Positions 12,301-24,300 of a stretch of 64,000 nt of DNA are shown piece after piece. Made by a program: the position numbers and the translations under genes. The notes below the pieces were generated by a model, which saw only the letters and a list, made by a program, of their open reading frames with translations, had not been told where the DNA came from and did no database searches. The stretch spans positions 11,559,078-11,623,077 of the forward strand of contig BSYO01000011.1 in the NCBI GenBank assembly GCA_033239525.1, written 5' to 3'. Every line of letters begins with the position of its first letter. Position 1 is the stretch's first letter. This stretch comes from Nepenthes gracilis. Taxonomy: Eukaryota; Streptophyta; Magnoliopsida; Caryophyllales; Nepenthaceae.

Positions 12301-15300
12301 TGTAATAGGTGAAGAAACTATAGATGCCTATTTACAATGCAATTAGAGTATGTGGATCTTTCATCTCTTTTGTTGTTTATTAGTCTCTACTTATTCTACC
12401 AGCCTCCTTTTTCTTACTTGTGGTTTTGCTCTTTCTCTTATTTTCTTTGTGGTGGTCTTATTGTATTAGCAAGCAGGTCATGCATTCATATGTGATTAAA
12501 TGAAACTACTGTTCACAATTTATACCTGAGGGACAAGGTGGCATCTTCTTGTTTATTCCATGTTTAGGTTTTCAACCTCATGTTATAAGGTGGCAACTTA
12601 AAATTGAGTTGATATTTGCCCCAACCATCTCCAACGCCGATCTCTATTTAGTTTGCACATGCTTAAGTGTCACATGGGCTATACTAACCAAATTACATGT
12701 GTGCAAAACTTGAGTGATTGAAGTCAAGTCCTATTATTACTAATTGCGGCTATTGAATTTCTAATATTAGTAGGATGTCTTATAGTGTGTTAACCATCAC
12801 TTTAGAAAGTCAAAAGTTGAACATATAAGAGCAGACTGAGATTGAGAGCAAGTCTTGTACTAGTGCCAACTTAACCACTCAGTTTTACTAGATAACACAA
12901 AAAGCATGTACTTCTTGTAGGATGTGAAGGTGAGGTCATTACACAAATAGGTGCATCAGCAGGAGCCACCATAGCAACATCAGCACTAGCAACAGCAGCA
13001 GAATCTGTTAAGCAAACAGAACAAGAAATCAATAGCCAAGTAGTTGCATCATTGATGTTAGCATTATCTTTAGTTGTTAGCTGGAATCATTGCTAGTATT
13101 AATTTGTTGACAGGACAGCTGAACATTGAAAAACCTATAAATAGTTGCCGCATACTTGAAAAGAGAAGAATATGAACATGTATGCAGCTGTATGGTATGG
13201 CTCAGCAACTAGACCAATTGAATTATATTCCATCTTTCTGCAATAGAAGTTTTTTGAAGTATTGAGCAATAGGCTTTGTCTTTGTCTAATTCTCCCCCTT
13301 CCCTTCCTCTGATTATCATCTCCCTTTTTACTTTCCCACCCAATTTCATCTGTCTTTTGAACAAAATCCCTTTATTATGATTGATTTAGCACAAATCATC
13401 ACCATAAGTAAATTAATTTCATAAGTATAAAGCGAAGCTTTAGAAGTTAAAATTAATGATCACAAATTTCTGAAACTGATAAATGCTATTACCTTATATT
13501 TTATTCAAAATGGGAAAATTGTAATGCTGAGGGTTAAGATAGGTTGGCTAAGATGGAGAAATGCACTAAAGTGTTGTAAGGTTTTCAAGTACCTGAACGA
13601 AAAAAAAAAAAAAAACGTTTGATGGGATGCATAAAACTTGTAATATTTATGGATTGAATTTTGTGAAGAATAATTGTCGATGAAACAAGAATGTTAAGGA
13701 GGATTGTTGGGTTAAGAGAATTTGGGAATAGCACTTTTTTGACATTTGTAAGTGTGTTTAAGATGGTATGGACACTTGAGAAGTCGGCCATGTGATGTCG
13801 TGGTAAGGAATGGTGGTTTGATTGAGATGAGAGGCAAATGAGTTGAAAGGGTAGACCTAGAAGGACTTGAAAAATAGTAGAAAAAGAAGAGTCTAACCAT
13901 ACATCAACTTCTGGAGGTATGATAGAAGTGGATGCAAATAGTCAAGTGTACCTAATGGTAATCGTTGCACTTGTCAAAACCATTAATCTTGAAATTTCTT
14001 ACAGTGGGTTGAGTTAATATCATTTCACATGAAAAAAAAAAGTGTATAGAGAGGTACAAAATATTTGTTAGTAACAAAAAATGAGAATATTAACCATTAT
14101 CCTTTTCTTCTCATGCCTCGGATTTATTTTTTTGATTCCTTATTCTTGTAATTTGGATCAGGAAAACTACCTAGCATTGCACCTATATTTAGAAATTTAC
14201 TCTGTTGAGTGGGTCAATTGCTTTTGTTAACCTGGATTTTCATTTGTTGGGATTATAACCAGTTTTTATTTTCTTATCTCTTTTTCATTTCTGCTTTAGC
14301 GTATGTAATTCTTTTATTCATTATGCCTTAAAGTTTGCAGGTTTAAACTGTGGAATAGCCTCTGGTAGTGGCAAGTTTGTGTATGTTAGACCCTTGCCAA
14401 AGGCTGCATGTGGACCTTGTACACTGGGCTACCCTTTTTATTTAAATGATAAGCTTTCTCTTGATGCATTTTTATGGTCCATTTTCAACACCTATTATCC
14501 TTTCTTATCCTTAAAAGAAATTAGTAAAACTTAAAAACAATAATGCATTGGTTGAGAAAAAGGATGAAAGTTCTTTCCTTTCTTGTCTTTCAGTTTGTTC
14601 TTTAAAGCTATACCTTGTTGTTTAGAGAATATTTATCTCAAGTGATATGATTTTTCCTTCTTTGAGAGGCTGAATGCTGCTATCTGTTTTTATCCCTAAT
14701 TTTAATTTTGGCTTTATTAATGCAAGTGCCATCAATTTGGATTTAGACACTGAGTTGAAATGTTATGGATATGAGGGGCTCCTTTCATTCTCTCTGACAG
14801 CATTGTCTTCATATTGGAAGTTTGTGAACTCATACTCAAGGATGTTGCAATGTCTTCAAACAACAGATATTCAAATTCCTGGTGTAAAACCTTAATCAAA
14901 GAGTCTTTGTTCATTATTAATCATATTATATCCTGAGCTTAGAAAGATTTTGGATATGGTTACCTTTTCTAATTGTTTTTTTACATGCTGGCAAATGGGT
15001 TCCCCCTTCCATCTTCATTAATAAAGTCATTTTTTCCTCCTATCAGAAGATTGTAAACCTACATACCAGGATATGGCCTTGAGTTTGACCTACTAATATT
15101 GAAATTATATTGGTTATACTTTTGACAATAGAGTCTAGTGTTCCATCATTAATTACCTTAGTCTGATAAGTTGATGAAAATTGTGCTGGTATGTAGTTAG
15201 GTTAAGTAGATTAACGGGATTATTTATTCAGATCACTTACAGCAGTGCTGATTAGTATGTTGCTACAGTTTATATTCCGCCTAGAATATAAGATGTTTGC

Positions 15301-18300
15301 CAATTATGCATCTAGGCTGTTTTTTTTTTTTTTTTAATGCTAGGTGCAGTTATTTGTTTTGTTTTTTATATTTGTATTATCATTCTTTTTCTTTTTTTTT
15401 CCTGAAATGCAAAAGATGGTGGATAAGTATACAAGGAGCCGATATCATGGTCTGTGGGGAGGATTGGCTATTTGCTCAATTTTATTTTCTTCCTTCATTT
15501 TGTGCCCTTTTCCTTTTCTTTCAATTAGCAGTCAGTAGTTTCCTTACCCTCCTATCCCTCATATTCTCCATTTGTTAATACAATACATTTACTAGATCAT
15601 CCTATTCGTGGTTGACAGTCTCTGCATTAGATCGTGTTGTAAAAAAGGTTTGCCTAAATGAATTTGACATGTTTCTTATGTAAATGAACATAAGATTTAT
15701 GTTCTGGTCTTACGTATCATTTGTAATTTATCAGTAAGGTATTGTATCTTATTGCATTGTTGTTCTAGATTAAGACTTTAGGTGGATCTGACTGATTGGT
15801 TCTTGATGCTCATTCTAGTCTGTTGTCTCTGCAGGCAAGGTAGTTGCAAAATTCTGTGCTAAGTATCTCCACCAACAGTTCCTCCTGAGTGAAGCATATT
15901 CAGCTGGCAACTTGATTGGTTCTCTTCAGAAAGCTTTTTTGAGGTTAGTGCTTTTTGTTTTTTTTTTTTTTTTTTTCTGTAACTTATCTGTTCTCATCAA
16001 TGGTTCAGGATTTTAAACAATGAGTAATCTAGATGGTATTTGAAAGCTGATTCAATTGATTGTGTTGAAGTAACTTAATAGAGACACTCATATATGCACT
16101 TAATTGATGCATATGTACATTACAGTTTAGTTGCAATAATGACATTATATCCTGCTTCTATCTTTGATTCAAAAGGCTGTATGATCATATATCCGTCTTC
16201 TTGTTGAGTAGCCACTGCAGGCTCTGTAATAGTTGGATCAAGTTGTTTTTTTCCCTGTATACTGAAAATCTAAAATAGTAACTATTTAATTGAGGACTAT
16301 GCAGGAAATGAAAAACATGCATACTGAATCCCATAGGGCTAGATTGGGTGAATATAATTTGGCCTGGATTTGCTGAAGAGCGAGATAAAAAAAAATTCAA
16401 ATCCATGTTGCCTTGTCTCTGTTTATTTTTTTTTTTTTCTCTTTGTTTTTTGGAGCCAGTCTGCAAGGTCATTGTAGTTGGATTTTGTTTGAGAAGATGC
16501 ATTGCTGTCTCTAGAAGCTTTTGTGGTTTTTTCCTTTTATGGCAATATCAACTGTATGATCAAGGATGGTTCTACATTTGCTTTCAAAGAGGTTTCTGAG
16601 GAAGCTTTGAGTTGAGCCTCTTTGGAATTTAGAGGTTAGAGCATATTTAATGGCAACAAGGGTCTTGTGAAGATTCCGTGAAGAAGGTATGGATTAAAAG
16701 ACAGCAGTGTCTGAATTATATGTCATCCCTTCTACCTGGTGGTTTTTGCTATGTGAAACTTCCTGTTAGATTGCGTCACTAATGTGTAACTGAGTTCTCC
16801 TTTCTGGCTTTCCTCTTTCTGGGTGTGCTTGTCATGCCATTACTTTCAGTTGCAGGCTTTGAGGTACAATTTCTGCAGAATTGTTTTAAGGTTATCTGAA
16901 TTGTTTAAGTTCTGAGTTTTCTTTTTTGTTTTAAATAGTCATTCATTTTTTCTTGCCGCTGAAATATATTCCATCTCTTCATCTTGTATCCCTAAATCAT
17001 TTAGTTATATAATTTCTTTTTCCTCACTAAACCATCATTTTATTATGTGTTCATGACTGTTAATTTTGACATTGTTCACTAGTTGGTTAATCTCTTGCTT
17101 TTTGTCGTTTTAATTGTTGTTGTATGGGTGCAGAATGGATGAGATGATGCGTGGACAAAGAGGATGGAGAGAATTAGCCATTCTTGGAGATAAAATAAAC
17201 AAGTTCACTGGAATGATAGAGGGATTAATATGGTCTCCAAGGAGCAGTGATGGTACTGAGCAAGATGACTGGGCTTCTGAGGAGGTGAGGACTTGTTTGA
17301 CCGGAGATTCCTTTCCATGTACAGAGCTGATTTATCTTTCTTTTGATTTTTTTGCCCTGATTGCTCTTTACATTTGCCCAAATCGGTGGGTGAACTTTCA
17401 CAATTGGTTAAGAACATTGTGTATATCAAAGAGCTAGAACTTGCTAACATGTAGAGTTCAATTAGTAATTTTGCCTGTGCAATGCATGAGTGTTGATCAG
17501 CTAGGCATGGAAAACTGAAAGTATCAATCTTTCAATTCTAACATTATGCTCCACAACAATTGGTAAAGTCCCATAAACATTGTTCCAAGAAACTTGGGAT
17601 CAAATCCAGCCTGCATTAGTGTCATGGCCCAACTCCTGACCAAATTAGCTGGTTTACAACATGCTGCAAACTCAGGCTAAGCTTGAACTCTTGAGGCTAG
17701 TGAATGACATTTGGTTCTATTCAAATAAAATCTCAACCAACATATAACTAATCACAATAAATAATATCGAAATACAAATTCTTATTCTGATTGGAAGGCG
17801 TTCATTCTACTCTAAATGTCCAAATCTTGTCAGAGACATGAATCCTATCTCTTGATTATCTTCTCCTGAGAATATTAAATATAGGGATAAATTAAACAAC
17901 TGCCAGGTAATCTAACCAAGTTTTCTCAGATCAAGCACATTGCCCAACCAATATAAATAATCAGATTTCCTGACATAAATTTCATCTGTGAAAATATACA
18001 ACTTCTAAAGCATCCAAAAAGCTATTTTAAATGTAAAAACTAAACCAAATTTAAGAGATTCATGATGATCTCAAGTCATGTATGAAAATGCTCAACAAAC
18101 TAATAATGCCACGGCTATATTTAACCATGCTGACAACATTCAGAAGTGCATGCTTGGAATAAAAGCATTAGTCCTAAAGCTCATGGCTCGAAAGCAACAA
18201 ACAGGCTTGAAAGCCTCAAATACACAAGGTGGGTCCAATTATGTAGGTAGATCTTGAGTTTAGGCCTAATTCTTTCTGATCACATTTCAAATATGCCAAA

Positions 18301-21300
18301 AATCAGATTATCATTCGAACTGCTCACCAGGTATCCTTCTCCAGGACTGGAAGAAAAGTTGCATAATTCCTGGCTAGGTTAGAGTTCATTCAAAACACAG
18401 TTTCTCAATCTGCTAAAGAATTCATCCAGAAGCATTTCAAACGTCTAATTTTGCATGTTTGATACATATTTAAATAAAACATACAGAGATTGGTATGTTT
18501 GATAATTTTGAACATCTAATGGGAAGAATTTTGAAATGGCAATGTTTGATTATTAAACCTGTATTTTCAAATTAACTTATTGATTAACAAATAATGAGAT
18601 TGGTATAGATACTCACTGTGACGCTAGACTTAATGAATCTTATGACCTGATACAATTCTGTCCTCTTTGTCCATGAACCAAACACTGGTGAAGATACTCT
18701 AAGCACCTGAAGTTGCAGAAGTGCAAAACACAAAATTTTAACTGAAGACTTGATACCAAGCTAATATAATTAGGTCCCCATTATTCTTCATTTAATTTAT
18801 CCTTATAAACAATTTGTAGGGAGCACATTTCTCATTCCTTTGATTTTGTTGCAATTTTAGGTCCCCCTAGTCTTCTTTAATTTATGCTTCCAAACAATTT
18901 GTCGGGAACACATTTCCCATTCCTTTGATTTTGTTGCAATCTCTTCATCATGAGTCACTCTTTTTCTTCCTTCTATCTCTTTCTATCTTATCTTACTGCT
19001 ACCACCTTCAAGAACAGAAAATGAACTGAACTTCAGATAGATGACTTAATTAAAAAAAGAAGGAAAAAAGAAAAAGAATAGGGCCCTTGGAATAGAGAGG
19101 CCATGGTTTCATACATGAACAGAATGAAAGGTGGTGGGGTGATTTTGGATGTAGATTGGGCAGTCCTTTTCTTCACCTGGGCTGGATATTAGGGTTGGAG
19201 AGAGAGGGGTTTTCGTGGTGGGGTGGGAATGCCTCCGGTCCCTGCCCCCAGCAGTTTTGTAGTCTACACCGATGAATGAAAAAATATTTATGCTCCACCT
19301 ATTTTTGTGCATGGAATACTTAAATTTGTAATAGTACCATGTTGCATTCCTATTTAAACATCGTGGTTTTTTTTTTTTTTTTTGGAATAATATTCCTTCC
19401 TTTCTTGCTGTCAACATTCACTGTGATTAAGCAGAAGCTTCATACGAAACCTAATGACATTCAAATTGCTTAAAATAAGGCATTTTTTCGTCAACAAAAG
19501 GATAGAAGATAATTTATTTCAAGAGTGAGACTGGCAATGTTGATTACAAATTGTGCGGAAGTCCCGTGTAAGTTCACTTGAAAATAAACCATTGCTGTTC
19601 TACTGTTTTAACGAGGATTGTTAGATATGAAAAAAAAAAAGGTGACAGTTACTTTTATGCTCTTTTAGACTATGAAATTTGTGATACATCAACAATGATA
19701 ATGACAACAAAGCATTTAAGTGGGTATGTGAATATACTTCTACCATTCTGTTCTGTTTAGAGTGAGAGGAGAGGGGGAAGAAAAAGCAAGTGGGAGTGAG
19801 AGAGAGAGAGACAATTGGGCAGCAACCATATTCATTATATCATTCATTCATAGCTACTAAAATTATAAAATTAGGATCTTTATATAGAGGTACTTTACTC
19901 CTAGGTTAATTAAGAATTAAACATAATTTTTCAATTAACGATGACCTAAAATTTAAAAAAAATACAAAGAAAATATAATGTTTTTTTTAATGTCATAATA
20001 CTATAAAATCTTAGTAATGACCAATATTTATACAAAACATGAAAACCAATAATATCAAATAAAATCAAATTCCAAGATGTACGCATCAATAACCTTGCAT
20101 TTTCTTCGCCTTTAATCATTACATAATCACCTTTTCTGTTGGGTGGTTCTTATTACGTTTATTTAGGTGTTCAAACAATCTTAAATATCATTTTATTATC
20201 TTTGCTTCTATGGATGGATGTGACTTCTAGTTTTCTATAAACATGCTCATTTTACCTCTTATTTTAAAGCTGCTTATTTTTTTAACATACTCATCTTTAG
20301 ATTCTCTCAAAGATTGTCCTTTATCACGAGAACTTACTCCTTTAAATTTTGTTAAGAATGGAATGACAAATTAGTTGATATTTGATATATCAGTTGATGT
20401 GCAATTTATCGGCCGGTATATATTGGTACCGAGTTTTCTGATACCAATATTTTCTTATACTATGGCAAAATTGCAATATATCGTTGTATATGCGATATTT
20501 AGTTGACATTTTCATGTCAACTTACAATTCATAGAAAAAAAAAAACTTTTGATTCTGCAATGCTTTGATGGTAGACCATAGGATTCCTAGTGATTGGGCT
20601 TATTGCGCCCCTGTCTCTGTGGGTTGAGCTAGCGCCCCACTAGACGGCTTCATCATTGTTTATGAGCACCATTTGAGAGGGGGACTTCGTTACCCCATAC
20701 CATGCACTCTGTATGCGCTGGTCGAGGCATTGGATGTTCCTGTGATGAGACTTCACCCCACTGCCCTTTGTTACTTGGTCTCGCTGTGTATCTTTTCCCG
20801 CCTCCATACCGGCGCGTTCAAAGCAAAGGCGGCGAAGTTGATCTTCCGCTTCACGAAGTCGGAGGATTGGATCTTCATGTCTCCGAGAACGGGTTTCCAT
20901 TTCCGGGAGACCAACCCCGACTCGGTGAAGAAATGGAAAAGCCGCTTTTTTTCTTGCAGGAGCCTTCTGACTCTAAGCTTTCGCGTGAGTGGGGCCCAAT
21001 TTCGGAGTATTTCCACGGGAAGGTGTTGTCGGAGGACGCTCGGGATATGGCGGAGTTGGTCGCCGCCATTAACTCCCATATGGTGACATTTTCCGTTCAG
21101 GGCTACTATCTGACGTCCATTACTTTCGAGGCTACCAAGTGGGGGCCTCCATCTAGCTAGGGGGTCGCTGGCCCCACGAAGAAGAAAGCCGAGGGCGTTG
21201 TGGTCCCTGATCCATCCAGAGGAGACTTTGAAGAAAGTTGCTCGTTGTTGGAGTCATCCTCATATGAAAAGGAGATAGAGGCTCCATTGAAGAGGTTGAG

Positions 21301-24300
21301 GGAAGCCGGAGGTACCTTCACCCGAAGATCGCAGTGGTTGGCCGCTGGGCCCACCACACGAGCTCGGAACCCCACCCCGAAGGCGATGTCAAGCGTCGAG
21401 CAACGGGAGGGAGCCGAACCCGTACCGATTCCTGCTGTAACGTTGGCTAAGTATGGCGTTCCTGCGGTGGAGCATTATTCTAGTGAAGGGTTTTCTGCGG
21501 GTCCCTTTGCTGATCTGGAGCCGCCAGAGACGATCGTGGAGGGTGCTCCGGCCGCGGAGCTGGCGGAAGTGCATGTCCCGGGACCAGTACCAACCTTGGA
21601 GGGATCTCCAGAGCTTGTTGAAGCTTTTGCCAGGCCGTTTTTGGAGGCGGGCACCTCGGACAGTGCTCCCATTGCCCTGGATGACGAAGCTGGGAAAGAG
21701 GTCAGTTCACCGGGTGCCAGCATGGTTCTGGAGTTTGTTGTTGCAGGAGTGGCTCAGGAGTCAGAGCCCCGAGACGTTGATATGTCGCCCAGCGCCTTAC
21801 GCCACCCCAGCTCGGAGGAGGCACTGGATAGAGGCGCGGAGCCCTTAGGTTTGTACGCGCTAAGAGATGGAGCTAGCCATCCGGATGCTCCTTTTGCTCA
21901 GGTATGATCACCTTGAACTGCATAACCATTTGTGATTCAGCGCCCTGAGAATATCTGACCTTCTCTTTTTCTCTGCAGGCCTCTAAGGAGGCTTACTCTC
22001 CTGATGAGTTATTCTCTGCTGCATGGAAATTTCTCCCACTGGCAGGAGGTATCTCAGTGCCTACAAATCATGTTCGCCTCCCTCCAGGAGGAGATGGTGC
22101 AGATGAGAGAAGAGATCAGGCGTTTGAGGGAGGATGGTGGCCGGCAAATGCAAGAGGCCGTACGTCTGAGGCAAGAGGTTGACAAGCTGAAGAAGATGAT
22201 TACTGATCTGGAGGACGACAACTCTCGATTGTCTAGGAGTCTAAGGGGACGATTCACTCCCTTGGAGGCGGACCTTGCCTTAGAAGCCAGGTTTTGGGAT
22301 GGCATCCACCTGTGTTGGAGGATCGCTTCACTCTTCCTTCCTGACTTCCCGGGAGGGGTTGTACATCCTGGCAATTAGGGAGTTTGTGATAGGTCCCGCC
22401 TGAGGAACTTTTTAGAGGGAGCGGGCCCATCGGGTCCTCAAGAGTAGTTTTGCTTGTATATGCTGTGTTTTCCTCTTTTCGCCTCCTATTCGCATCTTGT
22501 TGATATGAATAAAAAGTTGTATTGTTCTCCTATTTGATGCCTTTGACCGTAACTTTTTTAGAGGTCGCGCTTTGTGCTCATGGGCTAAGCTTGTAGAGCT
22601 ATCGTCGCCAAGGCCCCAATCCGGCGCCTTTTTGCACTGTACTCGTTCTTCGTCAGAGAATGTCGTCGCATCTCGCGTGTTTAATGGGCAGCTCGATCCA
22701 TTCAAGTGGATGTCGTCGCTAGTCCCTTGGAGCCACGCTAAGAGCCAGGGTTTTCAAGCCACAGTAGCCAGACTCTGGGTCTAGGCCTTTTTGCACATGG
22801 TACCTGTATAAGGTGTGCGGCCCCCGCTTAGGGCGTCGTAGCTGTCATGTGCATAGTCCTAGCCCATGACCATTGTAAACTGAGGGTGCTCTCTTCCTCG
22901 GGGGAAGATTGTTGCACCCCTATAATTTTTTGCCCCCGAAGATTTTGGTGGCCGTAAGTTAGGAAGCTTCAGAAGCCCCCAGGCCTGGTGTTTTGACTGC
23001 CTAGGTCATTTGGTTCGGGACTATGATTTTTTGGGCCCCATAGTGTGGTGCCATGATTTAATGGTGACTGCTTTTTGGTCGCTTGGCGCGAAGCCAAGTT
23101 CACGGGTCACTTAGGACCCTTTTCGACTTAGAGTTGAGGTCTGGCAGTGGCTGCTTAGGACCCTCGACGCATGGTCAATGCTCGGACAGGATCGCTAGAG
23201 GGCAACTTAGCGCGAGGTCAAGGTTTCGGGCCCGCTCGGGGCCACTTGATATGTGTTCGAGATTTTGAGGTGGCCGCTTGGCTTGGTGTCAAAGCTTCGT
23301 TTTACGGACGGACGTTAGTCCTTCTGACTTAAGGGCAGTCTAGGTCGTTCTGTTTTTCGGAATGTCATGCATGCAAACACTCATATGAATGAGAACATAA
23401 ATTAATAGGAATGATCAATTTTATTAAGTGAAAACACAATGCGTATACAAACATTCCTCATAGTGTGCGTGTATGGCTTACCTGGGCCAACGCTGTGTTA
23501 CTAGTAGTACTTCCTCAGGATGGCGGCGTTCCAGGTCCGAGGGACCAGTTTGCCGTTCTGGGTGCGTTGCTTGTACGCTCCGCTTCAGAGGATTGCGGAG
23601 ACAAGGAACAGGCCTTCCCAGCCATGGGAGAGTTTGTTCCTGCCTGTGGCTTTTCCCATGGCCTCTACGCTCTGGAGGATCAGATCTCCAACCTCGAGTG
23701 GGCGTACCTTTACCCGCTTGTTGTAATACCATGCGATGCGCTACTGGTAGGTTGCAGCCCTCAGGCGGGCTGTGTCTCAAACTTTTGGGAGCAGGTCAAG
23801 GCATTGAGTCTCTGGGAGTTTGTGGTTGGATCGAAACATTCGACCCGCAGGCAGGGCAATCCCACTTCAACGGGGACCACGGCTTTAGCCCCATAGCAGA
23901 GACTGAAGAGTGTCTCTCTTGTTGATTCCCGCGGGGTTGTCCAATACGACAAGAACACGGAAGATAGCTCATCGACCCAGGAGCCCCCTGTGTCTTCCAG
24001 CTTGGTCTTCAACCCGTGCAGTAACGTGCGGTTGGTGACTTTGACCGGCCCATTCGCCTAGGGATACACTACGGACGTATGCACTAGCCGGATGCGCATG
24101 AGACTTGCAGACAAGATTCAGTGAACCCAGATTTCTTGGTGGCCCAGGTTCCATGTCTATCATCACGACCTCGGGAATCCCAAAGCTGCAGACAATGTTC
24201 TGGCGGAAGAACTCCGTCGCGTTCTGTTCAGTAATCCGAGCTTGAGGAATGGAACTGCCTCTACCCATTTGGTGAAGTAGTCGATGCCGATGATTAGGAA

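Larger units (their letters stand above)
17285..20560 (+). other. PP2C intron 4, part upstream of the gypsy element
   Basis: No gene seen. Holds an ~86-bp tandem duplication (18770-18940), poly(T) and poly(A) runs near 19370 and 19630, a (GA)8 run near 19797, and an inverted relative of the intron-1 MITE (20400-20515). 17560-18760 looks like old repeat DNA but could not be assigned. Confidence 0.75.

Noticed and set aside
15297..15578. Hydrophobic open frames that look like a membrane peptide
   Set aside because: They come from T-rich intron sequence (poly-Phe from poly-T), with no motif and no splice context.
17114..17437. 107-residue open frame as an independent gene
   Set aside because: It is PP2C exon 4 read through its donor site; the family match stops exactly at 17284.
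17560..18760. Possible LTR or other transposon in PP2C intron 4
   Set aside because: The sequence has an old-repeat feel, but no paired ends, TG...CA borders or domains could be shown.
20640..21079. Minus-strand open frames opposite the antisense gene
   Set aside because: Shadow frames; the + strand carries the recognisable domain and splice sites.
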